DNA of 64,000 nucleotides from contig JAOTTW010000001.1 of the NCBI GenBank assembly GCA_029864235.1, positions 1 to 64,000 on the forward strand, read 5' to 3'. The position numbers and the translations under genes are program-made. The notes below the pieces were generated by a model. The model was not told the origin of the DNA and made no database searches. It was given only the letters and a program-made list of their open reading frames with translations. Source of the DNA: Candidatus Nitrosopumilus sp. GTDB lineage: Archaea > Thermoproteota > Nitrososphaeria > Nitrososphaerales > Nitrosopumilaceae. The first letter of the stretch is position 1; the number at the start of each line of letters is the position of its first letter. This document shows positions 27,492 to 36,700 of this stretch, piece by piece.

Positions 27492-29459
27492 TTTTATTGC
27501 TTCTTGAATTTGTGGATAATGAGCTGGAATTCTATACATTCTTCTAATATTCATTGCAAGATTCTCAGATTTCTTTCGTTCACCGTGATTTACAAGTACT
27601 CTGCGAAGTTTTGGTCTAAGTTTCTGGACAAATGACATTAGCTGATTATAATCGCTGTGTCCACTGAATCCATCAAGTTTTTCAACACTAGAGTTTATTG
27701 TAACAACTTCAACCTTGCCTTCTTTACCTAGCATTGAAACTTGTTTTGATCCATCCAGTACTCTTCTTCCCAGAGTTCCATTTACTTGATAAGAAACAAA
27801 CAGAACTTTATTTTTTTTATCAGGAGCAATATTTTTGAAATATTCTAAAACGGGTCCTCCTTCTAGCATACCAGATGTTGCCAAAATAATACATGGTGAA
27901 TTATCCCTCATTGGTTCTTCTCTTGCATCGGCATGTTCAATATTTGTAAAGTATTCTGAGTCAAATGGATTATCATCTGTCTCTAGGATTTTTTGTTTTA
28001 ATTCTCTTGCAAGATATTCAGGATATGCCTCATGAATTGCAGATGCCTCTGAGATCATTCCCTCAGTGAAAACAGGTGCTTCTACCATTTCTCCTGATTT
28101 CATGTAATGATCTATAACCATCATTATTTCTTGAGCACGGCCAACTGCAGGTATTGGAATTAGAACTTTGCCACCATCTGTAAGTGTGTTATTTACAGCA
28201 TTTATGAAAGCAGATTCAACCTCTTGTCTTGATGGTTGAATGTCTTCTTTTGCGCCATAGGTACTTTCAACCAGCAAAGTTTCAACTCTTGGGAAATTCC
28301 AGTTTGCAGCCTCAAAGAGAATGCTTTTTCCAAATTTAATATCACCAGAGTAAACAAAGTTATGATCGCCGTTTCCAATGTGAAAATGGCATAATGCTGA
28401 ACCAAGTATATGACCAGCATTTGCAAGAACGAGTTTAATATCAGGAGAAATGTCTGTCACAGTTCCATACGGTAGGGTTATTGCTTGTTTCATGATTTGT
28501 TTTACATCTCTTTCAGAGTACAGTGGTGTTCTTCCCTGAGCAGCAGCAACTTTGATTGCATCTAGTTGAATTAGATTCATCATGGGCAATGTTGGTTCAG
28601 TACAATAGATTGGTCCTTTATATCCAAATTTACATAAAGCAGGTAAAAATCCAGTATGATCAAGATGAGCATGCCCGATTACTATCGCATCAAATTCATC
28701 AAGGGTATTGTTTATCCAATCTAATCTAGGAAACGCATCCATTGGGTGTTTTGCACCAGGATTAATTCCACAGTCTACTAGAATTTTGCTTTCAGGTGTA
28801 GATAGCAGCATGCATGATCTTCCTACTTGACCAAATCCACCAAGTGTCAATAGAGAAACCTCTGATTTTTGTGCTAATCTTGGGCGAAAAATCTCATCAC
28901 CAATCTGTTTGAACTGCTTACTTCTCTCAGCAGTAGATAGTTTGAGGTTAGAGTTTATTGTCTGAATTGTACGTGATGGTATTGTAGTTGCCTTTCTAAT
29001 GCGTAATTTCCAACCTATATTTTCAGTAATATCAACATGATTGAATTCTTTTGCATCTCTTTGAAGCAACCAAGGTCTTTTTGCTTCAATTGATACCTCA
29101 CCTATAGCACTATCAAAGAATGCTCCTTGGAAATTAGCTTCCTTTGGAATTGAGTTTGTTAAAATTTTTCTAGCATCTTCTTCTGATTTTCTAATTGATT
29201 CATCTGTTCTAATGACAATTCTTTTTTTGATAATATTAACAAGATTTGAAATTGTTTCATTGTTTTCCATCAAGTAACGGGGCGCACTGGTATAAAGTGC
29301 TATTCGTGGACCTTCATACTCAATTTTAGTGACATTTGCTTCTTTTGGAATACTTTGCAGTATGGTGGCCATTATATTTTGGCTAGAAGGTACTTCTTTT
29401 TGAAACTGTTTTCTTTGCATGAAATCACTAAAGTTCGATGATTGCTTTTTTTTGCTCAT
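27483..29459 (-). CDS. aCPSF1 / FttA, KH-beta-CASP ribonuclease
   Basis: 658 residues. Two N-terminal KH-like domains (about 1-150), a metallo-beta-lactamase core with HAHLDHTG, a beta-CASP domain (about 420-560; TSGMLEGGP) and the closing GHSDYNQL and VNHGE motifs. In archaea this enzyme cleaves nascent RNA to terminate transcription. The start overlaps psmB by 32 bases; a later in-frame ATG at 29420 (Met14) would leave a 7-base gap instead. Confidence 0.93.
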   Translation of the reverse strand: MSKKKQSSNFSDFMQRKQFQKEVPSSQNIMATILQSIPKEANVTKIEYEGPRIALYTSAPRYLMENNETISNLVNIIKKRIVIRTDESIRKSEEDARKILTNSIPKEANFQGAFFDSAIGEVSIEAKRPWLLQRDAKEFNHVDITENIGWKLRIRKATTIPSRTIQTINSNLKLSTAERSKQFKQIGDEIFRPRLAQKSEVSLLTLGGFGQVGRSCMLLSTPESKILVDCGINPGAKHPMDAFPRLDWINNTLDEFDAIVIGHAHLDHTGFLPALCKFGYKGPIYCTEPTLPMMNLIQLDAIKVAAAQGRTPLYSERDVKQIMKQAITLPYGTVTDISPDIKLVLANAGHILGSALCHFHIGNGDHNFVYSGDIKFGKSILFEAANWNFPRVETLLVESTYGAKEDIQPSRQEVESAFINAVNNTLTDGGKVLIPIPAVGRAQEIMMVIDHYMKSGEMVEAPVFTEGMISEASAIHEAYPEYLARELKQKILETDDNPFDSEYFTNIEHADAREEPMRDNSPCIILATSGMLEGGPVLEYFKNIAPDKKNKVLFVSYQVNGTLGRRVLDGSKQVSMLGKEGKVEVVTINSSVEKLDGFSGHSDYNQLMSFVQKLRPKLRRVLVNHGERKKSENLAMNIRRMYRIPAHYPQIQEAIKLF

Positions 29460-30060
29460 CGGTTAATAGACGGAATCCGTCTTTATCCATAATGGCAATA
29501 TTTATTCCGTCACCAGTACCAATATTTCTTACAATAGCAGCTTTTACTGCTCTAAGAGCAATCTTTTTTGCTTCTTCTATTGTAAGGTCAGGACGATATT
29601 CTTCTTCTAATGTGCCATATGCAACAGGAGAACCGCTTCCTGTTGTAACATAGTTTTTTTCCTCAACTGAGCCAAACATGTCAATATTAAACAATGCCGG
29701 ACCATTTGAGTCATAACCACCCACCAATATATCAGCCATAAACGGATAACCACGATTTTGGTGAAAAATGAGTGAACAAAGTCGAGCAAGAGAATGAATT
29801 GCAATTGGGCCTTGTTTTTCTACTCTGTGTAGATTTGAATGATAACGAAGGATATCGACAATGTTTTGGGCGTCTGCAACTCCACCTGCCAGTGTTAAAC
29901 CTGCATGATCATCAATTTTTTGGATTTTCATTGTGTTGTTATTTGCAATAAAATATCCTGCACTGGCTCTCATATCAGCACATAAGACGACACCGTCTTT
30001 AGCCTTGATACCTACTGTGGTAGTCCCATGCAAAATTTTTTCTTCAACATTATTTGACAA
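29428..30060 (-). CDS. psmB: Proteasome beta subunit
   Basis: 210 residues, TTG start. The 12-residue propeptide ends in HG followed by TTTVGIK, so Thr13 becomes catalytic Thr1; Asp and Lys fall exactly at mature positions 17 (CADMRAS) and 33 (MKIQKID), completing the active triad. GSGSPVAYGTLE is the conserved Ser129-type loop. Active subunit of the 20S core. Directly precedes aCPSF1 on the same strand. Confidence 0.96.
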   Translation of the reverse strand: MSNNVEEKILHGTTTVGIKAKDGVVLCADMRASAGYFIANNNTMKIQKIDDHAGLTLAGGVADAQNIVDILRYHSNLHRVEKQGPIAIHSLARLCSLIFHQNRGYPFMADILVGGYDSNGPALFNIDMFGSVEEKNYVTTGSGSPVAYGTLEEEYRPDLTIEEAKKIALRAVKAAIVRNIGTGDGINIAIMDKDGFRLLTDEQKKAIIEL

Positions 30061-30099
30061 AAATACACCTATAGAGATATTCTAAATGGCATAACACCC

Positions 30100-30110
30100 T
30101 TTTAAATAAC
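30100..30110 (+). promoter_or_regulatory. TATA box of the glycerol-1-phosphate dehydrogenase gene
   Basis: TTTTAAATAAC centred about 32 bases before the ATG at 30137; consistent with near-leaderless initiation. It lies in the 76-base divergent gap shared with psmB. Confidence 0.5.
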
Positions 30111-30136
30111 TTTTTGATCCTTTGAAATCATAAATA

Positions 30137-31201
30137 ATGACAAAAAAGCAAGATCACATGCAATCACACACCATGGAGTTACCAAGGCTAATAGTGGTTG
30201 GTGAGAAAAATATCGAGGAGTTTGGGAGATTCTTACATACTTTAAACAAGCCCAAAAAGGTTTCATTAATTTCTGGAATTCATGTTAAAAAAATTCTCAA
30301 ACGACAAATTGAAAATTCGCTAAAAGGTGAAAAAATTATCTTTGTTTGGCATATATCAAAAGACAGCAAGTTACAAATGCTAAATCAGATCCAAGAAGAT
30401 GTAAAAAAAGATTATAGCGATCTTATTGTAGGGATAGGAGGGGGGCGTTCAGTGGATACTGCCAAAATGGTTGGATTTAAACTAGATATTCCATTTGTGA
30501 GTCTGCCAACAGCAGCTTCACATGATGGCATGGCCAGTCCATTTGTTTCAGTAAAAAGTGATAAACCACATTCCATAGTTGCAACTGCACCACTGGGAGT
30601 TTTTGTGGATATAGATATAATCAAAAAATCACCAAAGAGACTTTTGGCTAGTGGTTGTGGAGATTTGATAGCAAATATGATTGCTGTCAAGGATTGGCAA
30701 TTAGGTCATGAAAAAACTGGAGAGTACTATGGTATGTATTCAGCAAATTTAGCTACAATGAGTGCCAAGATAGTTTTTGAAAATTCAAAACGCTTTACCA
30801 AAAAAGGATTAGACGTCAGAGTGATTGTAGAGGCATTAATTAGTGCAGGTGTTGCCTCATGTATAGCTGGAAGTAGTAGGCCATGTTCGGGAGCAGAACA
30901 TCTTTTTTCTCACGCCCTAGATAAAATTGCGCCTGGAAAGGGATTACATGGTGAAAAATGTGGAATTGGAGCAATAATGATGGCAAAATTACAGGGACAG
31001 GATTGGAAAAAAATTGTAAAGACATTGAAAGAAGTTGGTGCACCAACAACTGCAAAACAAATTGGTCTAAAAGAAGGAGAGGTAGTAAATGCCCTAATGA
31101 TAGCACAAGACTTGAGACCAGAAAGATATACTATTCTAAAAGAAGTTGAGATGACAGAAAGAAATGCATTAAATTTAGCAAAAAGTACTAAAGTGATTTA
31201 A
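30137..31201 (+). CDS. egsA: sn-Glycerol-1-phosphate dehydrogenase
   Basis: 354 residues. NAD(P)-binding loop GIGGGRSVDTAKM and PTAASHDGMASP; metal-binding residues in GCGDLIANM, the SGAEHLFSHAL helix and HGEKCGIG. This is the archaeal enzyme that reduces dihydroxyacetone phosphate to G1P, setting the stereochemistry of archaeal ether lipids. ATG is chosen over the later internal Met because of TATA spacing. Overlaps convergent FKBP by 4 bases. Confidence 0.95.
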   Translation: MTKKQDHMQSHTMELPRLIVVGEKNIEEFGRFLHTLNKPKKVSLISGIHVKKILKRQIENSLKGEKIIFVWHISKDSKLQMLNQIQEDVKKDYSDLIVGIGGGRSVDTAKMVGFKLDIPFVSLPTAASHDGMASPFVSVKSDKPHSIVATAPLGVFVDIDIIKKSPKRLLASGCGDLIANMIAVKDWQLGHEKTGEYYGMYSANLATMSAKIVFENSKRFTKKGLDVRVIVEALISAGVASCIAGSSRPCSGAEHLFSHALDKIAPGKGLHGEKCGIGAIMMAKLQGQDWKKIVKTLKEVGAPTTAKQIGLKEGEVVNALMIAQDLRPERYTILKEVEMTERNALNLAKSTKVI

Positions 31202-31944
31202 GCTGCTTTTGGTTCGGGAGTCTTTTGTTCTTTGGTCTCAGTTTTCTTTTGAGCCTGTTTGTTAAGATGTGTTTCAACAAAATTAATTTTCTCCAATGAT
31301 GGAACGAACTTGAATATATCTAATTGAATAAAATGCTTCATTATTTGTAGTCCGTCGGCTCTCAAAATTTCCTCGGGAATGGTAATGTAGACTTGATTAT
31401 CCTTCAATTCAAAATTAATTTTTGAATTTTCCAATGGTAATCTATTTTGTAGAATTCCATCTATTCTATCATTTGGAGAATCAAGAGATTTTACTACGTT
31501 TACATCATAAAGTATTGTTTTTCCTGCATATTTGTGATTGTAATCTATTTGAACTCTTCCTGAACCAATAAATCTAATAATTCCTCTTTTATTATCGACC
31601 TCTATTGTATCACCTACAGAAACTTTTTCTGCATCTTCACCAAGTTTTCTAATTGGAATCATTCTTACCTTGCTGGAATCTCTTTCACCAAATCCTTTGT
31701 CAGGAATTACTTCAACAGTGAGTTTTTCTCCTACAGATGTCTTTGTTAGAGCTTCATCAAGTCCTTTAAGAACCGGATAAGAAACTTCGCCAATTGAAAC
31801 AAGTTTTGGTTGATATTTTACATTTGACTCATAAATGGAATGTTTCTTTGCTTCTTCTTCCATAGTGGTATCAAAAATCTCTTCAGTATCTTTGACTTTT
31901 GCAGTATAGTCTATAAGGATTAATGAACCTTTTTCGAAAGTCAA
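31198..31944 (-). CDS. FKBP-type peptidyl-prolyl isomerase (SlyD-like)
   Basis: 248 residues. N-terminal FKBP fold with insert-in-flap: GSLILIDYTAKVKDTEEIFDTT, then VLKGLDEALTKTSVGEKLTVEV, GFGERD and the closing VDYNHKYAGKTI-type motif (IDYNHKYAGKTILYDV). A C-terminal extension of about 95 residues ends in a Lys/Glu-rich tail (KKTETKEQKTPEPKAA). Cytosolic folding catalyst. Confidence 0.9.
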   Translation of the reverse strand: MTFEKGSLILIDYTAKVKDTEEIFDTTMEEEAKKHSIYESNVKYQPKLVSIGEVSYPVLKGLDEALTKTSVGEKLTVEVIPDKGFGERDSSKVRMIPIRKLGEDAEKVSVGDTIEVDNKRGIIRFIGSGRVQIDYNHKYAGKTILYDVNVVKSLDSPNDRIDGILQNRLPLENSKINFELKDNQVYITIPEEILRADGLQIMKHFIQLDIFKFVPSLEKINFVETHLNKQAQKKTETKEQKTPEPKAA

Positions 31945-31986
31945 TGTGATCGGTCTCGAATTTCCTTATATTAAGTTAACATGGAT

Positions 31987-33132
31987 TTAGAGAGCTTTGA
32001 GTTTGTCTTCTGCAGTCTTAAGACCTGCTTGTACATCTGTATCATATCCCATCATAGCTAAGGTAGATGCAATTCCAGAGATTGCTCTCATTACATGATA
32101 GACATTGACTTCTCCCATGCATCCAACTCTGAAGACTTTGCCCTTTAGATTTCCAAATCCACCTGCAACTAAAATTCTGAATTTTTTGGCAAGCGTATCT
32201 CGGAAAATTTTATCTTCTAATCCATCCAAGTAATTTAATGCAATGACCACTGTAGAACGAGAGTCTTCACGTGCAAATGGTGTTAATCCAATTGCTGACA
32301 GCCCAGAGTATAATGCATCTGAACATACTCTATGACGATGTATTCTTTTTTCCATTCCTTCTTCTAGAATAATTCTCATTGCTTCTCTATATGCATAAAG
32401 AACAGGTAATGCTGGTGTAAATGGAGTATGTTTGGATTCATCATAATACTTGAAGTATCTTGGTAAATTGAAGTACATTGTATTTGGAGGATTGTCTTCC
32501 ATATACTTTCTAGTTCTTTGATTAACACAAATTGGTGAGATTCCAGGTGGGCATGCAAATGCCTTTTGAGCGCCAGTCATTGCAATGTCAATTCCCCACT
32601 TATCCATGTGAAGTTCTTCGCCTCCAACAATAGATACGCCATCTAGAACATAGTAAGAGTCATTTCTTGATGTAAGATCTTTAATTTTATCAAGATAATT
32701 AAGCATGGTCCCAGTTGAAGTTTCATTCCAAACGCAGTAAAATGCTTTTACGTCTTTATTATTATCAAATGCTTCTTTAATTTGATCAAATGTTGCATTA
32801 ACTCCTGGTTCAGTTTCAACTCTAATTGTTTGACCACCTGCCCACTCAACTTGTTGTGCTAAACGACTGCTAAATTCTCCATTAACTGGAATAATTACTT
32901 TGTCACCTTTTTTGATTAAATTAACAACGCTAGCTTCAACAGCACCAGTTCCTGAAGCTGAAAGACATACTGTATTACCTTCTGTTTCAAAAATTTTCTT
33001 TGTGTTATTTACACATTCTTCATAAAGTTCAACAAAATCATTGCTTCTGTGATTAATTGATGGGGTAAACATTGCTCTGGTTACTCGTTCAGGAACGTTT
33101 GTAGGTCCTGGTAACATAACTAAATATTCCAA
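31987..33132 (-). CDS. Class V aminotransferase (alanine/serine-glyoxylate type)
   Basis: 381 residues. Opening LPGPTNVPERV, SGTGAVEASVVNL, PLP-binding Lys in TGAQKAFACPPG, then the class V C-terminal domain (FRVGCMGEVN). Similar enzymes move amino groups between Ala or Ser and glyoxylate/pyruvate. Substrate cannot be fixed from sequence. Stand-alone gene followed by NMN adenylyltransferase upstream. Confidence 0.88.
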   Translation of the reverse strand: MEYLVMLPGPTNVPERVTRAMFTPSINHRSNDFVELYEECVNNTKKIFETEGNTVCLSASGTGAVEASVVNLIKKGDKVIIPVNGEFSSRLAQQVEWAGGQTIRVETEPGVNATFDQIKEAFDNNKDVKAFYCVWNETSTGTMLNYLDKIKDLTSRNDSYYVLDGVSIVGGEELHMDKWGIDIAMTGAQKAFACPPGISPICVNQRTRKYMEDNPPNTMYFNLPRYFKYYDESKHTPFTPALPVLYAYREAMRIILEEGMEKRIHRHRVCSDALYSGLSAIGLTPFAREDSRSTVVIALNYLDGLEDKIFRDTLAKKFRILVAGGFGNLKGKVFRVGCMGEVNVYHVMRAISGIASTLAMMGYDTDVQAGLKTAEDKLKAL

Positions 33133-33173
33133 ATATTATCTCCTAATCGAGTTTTTTTGAGGCTTATTTATAA

Positions 33174-33668
33174 TTAAAGAATTTTTAGTCGATCTTTTGC
33201 ATTTAACTTTTCTAAAAAAATTTTAGTCCCTTCGGGTACCAGATCATCCCATCTCTGATCGCTAATAATTAGATCACGAATGTTGGTTCCAGATAATTTA
33301 TCCCTTTTTAAAAAAGGAATTGGAATTACTTTAACAGATCTTTTTGAATACAGATGTTTTGTCAATTCATCATTTGAAAAAACTATATCAAATTTTGGAA
33401 CAATAGTATCTATTTTTTCAATCCATTTGACATGATTATCCATATCTGGTATAAAATAAATTGAAATTTTCTCTTTCATTGAATCATCAATTGAAGATAG
33501 AATCATTTCTTTTCTTTCCTTAGCTGAGAAAGGATTATTTTTTTGTGCAGGTTTGTTGGAACTGCCTAAGCCTATCCATAATTTATCAACTTTGGATAGG
33601 GCAAATTGTAATGCTTTAAGATGACCCAGGTGAAAAGGCTGAAATCTTCCAATTAACAATCCATCCAT
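33174..33668 (-). CDS. Nicotinamide-nucleotide adenylyltransferase
   Basis: 164 residues, typical length for the archaeal enzyme. Nucleotidyltransferase motifs GRFQPFHLGHLKAL (7-20, with the HxGH signature) and SGTNIRDLI (ISxTxIR type) near the C-terminus. It makes NAD from NMN and ATP. Divergent from rtcA (about 60 bases). Confidence 0.92.
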   Translation of the reverse strand: MDGLLIGRFQPFHLGHLKALQFALSKVDKLWIGLGSSNKPAQKNNPFSAKERKEMILSSIDDSMKEKISIYFIPDMDNHVKWIEKIDTIVPKFDIVFSNDELTKHLYSKRSVKVIPIPFLKRDKLSGTNIRDLIISDQRWDDLVPEGTKIFLEKLNAKDRLKIL

Positions 33669-33729
33669 AATTAATGCTAAAAAGTTTGTTTTAAAAAACT
33701 ATCATAAGTACAAGCATATTAGAAAAAAT

Positions 33730-34755
33730 ATGAACTATCTAAAAATTGATGGTGCATTTGGTGAGGGCGGAGGTCAAATTGTACGTACAGCAATAACATT
33801 ATCATGTATTACAAAAAAGCCAATTATTTTAGAAAACATTAGACAGAATAGAAAAAATCCTGGATTAAAACCTCAACATCTAACTGCGATTAAAATTCTT
33901 CAAAAAATTTGTAAGGTCAAAGTGGATGGTGCATATATTGGTTCAACAAGTTTCACATTTATTCCAAATGACGTAAAAGAGGTTAGTCTAAAAGAAGACA
34001 TAGGAACAGCAGGTAGTATTTCTTTAGTTCTTCAAGTTTTAATTCCAGTTTCAGCGATGTGTCAAAAGAAATTAGAATTGTCTATCAGAGGAGGAACAGA
34101 TGTTCTTTGGAGTCCAACAATAGATTATACACGATATGTTTTAAGTGAGGCATATACAAGACTAGGGATAAATTTTTCAATGAAATTAATCAAACGAGGT
34201 TATTATCCTAAAGGTGGCGGAGAAGTTAAAATAGAAGTCTTACCATCTAAGATTAGGTCAATCTCTTTAATTGAAAGAAGTACAAAAAATCTGAAATTAT
34301 ATTGTTCATTTTCTAAATTGTCTGCAGAAATAATTCAAGAAAAAATAAAAAAAATTGAATTAAAATTAATAGGAAAAAAATTTGTTGTAGAAAGTATTAT
34401 TAGAAAAGAGGATGCACTGGATTCAGGTTCTTCTATTCTAATTACAAGCATTGATAAAAATTCAATTATTGGTATAGACAGTATTTATGATAAAAAAAAT
34501 AATGAATTTAATTTAGATTTGAGCAGAATTACAGAGAATAATCTAGGAGTAGATGAAAATCTTGCAGATATGCTTGTTCTTCCTGCAAGTCTATCAAATA
34601 GTTTGACTACATTTAGAGTGCCAAAGATTTCAAAACATTTAGAGACAAATCTGTATTTGACATCAAAGATTACGGGATGCAGATATGGTATTGGAAAATT
34701 ACAAAATGGTTATGAGATTAGAATAGAGAGGGCCTCAAACTCCTGCATTCAATAG
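33730..34755 (+). CDS. rtcA: RNA 3'-terminal phosphate cyclase
   Basis: 341 residues. EGGGQIVRTAITLSCIT at the start, PGLKPQHLTAI, and the catalytic-region GGTDVLWSPTIDYTRY. It converts RNA 3'-phosphate to 2',3'-cyclic phosphate with ATP. The usual C-terminal H-x-x-D-x-x/AxxL region is represented by DMLVLPASL; the expected His nucleophile is not obvious to me, so activity should be checked. Its last 21 bases overlap the convergent CopD-like gene. Confidence 0.88.
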   Translation: MNYLKIDGAFGEGGGQIVRTAITLSCITKKPIILENIRQNRKNPGLKPQHLTAIKILQKICKVKVDGAYIGSTSFTFIPNDVKEVSLKEDIGTAGSISLVLQVLIPVSAMCQKKLELSIRGGTDVLWSPTIDYTRYVLSEAYTRLGINFSMKLIKRGYYPKGGGEVKIEVLPSKIRSISLIERSTKNLKLYCSFSKLSAEIIQEKIKKIELKLIGKKFVVESIIRKEDALDSGSSILITSIDKNSIIGIDSIYDKKNNEFNLDLSRITENNLGVDENLADMLVLPASLSNSLTTFRVPKISKHLETNLYLTSKITGCRYGIGKLQNGYEIRIERASNSCIQ

Positions 34756-35232
34756 AGATGCGAAAAATAGAATTGAAACAGACAATATTACTGTTACTTC
34801 ACCTAGAATAATAATTTTCTTTCTTAATTTTTGAATTTGCTTTTCGGGCATTTGTCTCGACATTATTTTTTCTTCAACATCCTTTCGAATTATTCTAACA
34901 TGTATTGTATAAGCAATAATTAATGCTATAACTAAAATTATCTTAATTATAAGAAAAATTCCATAGCTTGTTGCAACCAACAAATCAGGTTTACTCAAAA
35001 GTGCATGAGAATTATACAAACCAGTTCCCATCAGAATTATCAATGATGGTACTGCAATTTTGTTGAATCTTTTTCCAACCTTAATCATAATGTTTAATCT
35101 TTCTTCAATTGAATTTGACATTGTTTTGAGAAGTGGTGAAAAAACTACCCCAATAAATAATGAACCGCCAACCCATATTGCTGCTGAAATCAGATGGACC
35201 CATGTAAGTATTGCCTGTTCTATTGGGGTCAC
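34735..35232 (-). CDS. CopD-like membrane protein
   Basis: 165 residues, four membrane helices. Starts with the CopD-type WVHLISAAIWVGGSLF, where His and Trp could touch heme or copper; helix 4 carries ILGEVTVILSVSILFFAS. Similar proteins are annotated as copper resistance CopD or DUF2214/2269-like. In a copper-dependent nitrifier a role in copper handling is plausible, not shown. Confidence 0.7.
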   Translation of the reverse strand: MTPIEQAILTWVHLISAAIWVGGSLFIGVVFSPLLKTMSNSIEERLNIMIKVGKRFNKIAVPSLIILMGTGLYNSHALLSKPDLLVATSYGIFLIIKIILVIALIIAYTIHVRIIRKDVEEKIMSRQMPEKQIQKLRKKIIILGEVTVILSVSILFFASLLNAGV

Positions 35233-35314
35233 AATATCTAATGTTTGAAATCAAATATTATGTATTTGTATCTTGACAACCTTTTTTAGTTGTACAGAAT
35301 GTGATACCAGTAAA

Positions 35315-35812
35315 TTGGGACTTCAAAGTAAGATGATTGTCTACGCTGCAATTGTAGGTTTACTAGGTATGATGGGAGTAATTGTATACTATGCAAGTTT
35401 AGATAATCCACAATTAGAACAGGTTGAAATTAGTTTAAGTGAAGTTATAGTAAGGGATGTGAATAAAATTGAAAATACTGCAAAATTGGAAGTTTCATTT
35501 CTTGTAAAGAATCCAAGTGAAAAAACATTTACTGTACCAATTATTAGCTATCAATTGTTTGCTGATGGACAATTGTTAGGTTCAGGTCAATATTCTACTG
35601 AAGATATTTCAATGCCAGGCAGAGCAGTATTTTATCCAGGTGCAGAAGTTCCATTGAAAAATAGATTTGTTCTATCAGAGTCTAATGTAGATTCTGAAAT
35701 ATATAACTCAGTTTTAAATGATGAAATCACTAATTTTACTGCTGAAGGCAGTATAACAACTGAAACTACTTGGAGTGTTATTGAAAAAGAATTCAAGAGT
35801 AGTTTAAATTAA
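35315..35812 (+). CDS. Membrane-anchored LEA14/WHy-like protein (paralogue 2)
   Basis: About 165 residues from the TTG at 35315, which gives MGLQSK before the membrane helix (about 8-27), matching the short basic N-terminus of the other two paralogues. A longer form from TTG 35273 adds a CTEC-containing 14 residues, and ATG 35333 is also possible. The body shows the WHy pattern: AKLEVSFLVKNPSEKTFTVP, ISYQLFADGQLLG, FTAEGSI. Outside-facing beta-sandwich. Convergent with the tRNA-Val gene, which begins 5 bases past the stop. Confidence 0.65.
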   Translation: MGLQSKMIVYAAIVGLLGMMGVIVYYASLDNPQLEQVEISLSEVIVRDVNKIENTAKLEVSFLVKNPSEKTFTVPIISYQLFADGQLLGSGQYSTEDISMPGRAVFYPGAEVPLKNRFVLSESNVDSEIYNSVLNDEITNFTAEGSITTETTWSVIEKEFKSSLN

Positions 35813-35816
35813 AAAG

Positions 35817-35890
35817 TGGGTCGAGTGAGATTCGAACTCACGATCACCGCCGTGTCGAGGCGGTATCCTAACCAGCTAGACTACCGGCCC
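35817..35890 (-). tRNA. tRNA-Val (GAC), with unusual C33
   Basis: 74 bases fold as a cloverleaf: acceptor GGGCCGG/TCGACCC (with a C4-A69 mismatch and G7-T66 wobble), D-stem GTCT/GGAT with a 9-base loop, perfect anticodon stem CCGCC/GGCGG with loop TCGACAC, five-base variable loop, T-stem GTGAG/CTCAC with TTCGAAT. The anticodon at 34-36 is GAC (Val), and discriminator A73 fits Val. Position 33, almost always U, is C. CCA is not encoded. Confidence 0.85.
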
Positions 35891-35968
35891 ATTGAAGTAC
35901 AAAACTAGTTACTGACATTATTAACGTTTAACAAAAGCATGAAATGATGGTAAAAGAGGTTAAAGGAA

Positions 35969-36676
35969 TTGTCAGAATTTACTGAGGAAGAAAAAAGAGG
36001 CTTTTACAAGGCCATCTATTCTAGAAGAGATGTCAGATCTCATTTTACTTCAAAATCTATCAAAAATGAAATTTTATCAAAAATTTTAAATGCTGCTCAT
36101 CATGCGCCTTCAGTAGGATTTTCTCAACCTTGGAATTTTATATTAATTAAGAATAATTTAACGAAAAAGAAGATTAAAGAGTCTTTTGAGATTGAAAAGG
36201 TTCGCTCTTCACAACTAATTGAGGAACCAAAAAGATCGAAATATCTTTCATTTAAGCTTGAAGGTATTTTGGAATCTCCAGTTAATCTTTGTGTAACATA
36301 TGATCCGTCAAAATTTGGTCCGTTTGTAATAGGCAGATCTAGTATTCCCGAAGCAGGATTGTATAGTGTTTGTTGTGCAATTCAAAATTTATGGCTTGCA
36401 GCAAGAACTGAAGGTATCGGTGTTGGATGGGTCAGTATTCTTTCAAATGATACACTAAAAGATGTTTTAGAATTACCTGAATATGTTGTTCCTATTGCAT
36501 ATCTATGTTTAGGTTATGTTGATGAATTTGCAGAAAAACCGGACCTTGAAAAGGCCGGATGGCTTCATAGACTTGATCTTAAAGATGTTGTATTCTTTGA
36601 AAAATGGAAAGAAAAAGAAAATTCAGACTGGAAAGAAATTCAAGAGATGATCAAAACTAATCTTAATTACGCTTAA
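35969..36676 (+). CDS. bluB: 5,6-dimethylbenzimidazole synthase (BluB-like nitroreductase)
   Basis: 235 residues, TTG start. BluB-type landmarks: YKAIYSRRDVRSHF, HAPSVGFSQPWNFI (flavin loop), SIPEAGLYSVCCAIQNLWLAARTEGIGVGWVSIL-region split here as GVGWVSI, and YLCLGYVDEF. BluB destroys FMNH2 with oxygen to make the lower base of vitamin B12. CobJ at 46404 belongs to the same pathway. Other nitroreductase roles are less likely given these motifs. Confidence 0.87.
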   Translation: MSEFTEEEKRGFYKAIYSRRDVRSHFTSKSIKNEILSKILNAAHHAPSVGFSQPWNFILIKNNLTKKKIKESFEIEKVRSSQLIEEPKRSKYLSFKLEGILESPVNLCVTYDPSKFGPFVIGRSSIPEAGLYSVCCAIQNLWLAARTEGIGVGWVSILSNDTLKDVLELPEYVVPIAYLCLGYVDEFAEKPDLEKAGWLHRLDLKDVVFFEKWKEKENSDWKEIQEMIKTNLNYA

Positions 36677-36680
36677 ATAA
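36672..36680 (+). promoter_or_regulatory. TATA box of tRNA-Arg
   Basis: CTTAAATAA centred about 25 bases before the first tRNA base, in an AT-rich spacer after bluB. Confidence 0.5.
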
Positions 36681-36700
36681 TTAAAAGTATTTTTTTTTCT

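Noticed and set aside
35273-35314. CTEC-containing N-terminal extension of LEA-like paralogue 2
   Set aside because: An upstream TTG would add it, but the other paralogues begin shortly before the membrane helix; kept only as an alternative start.
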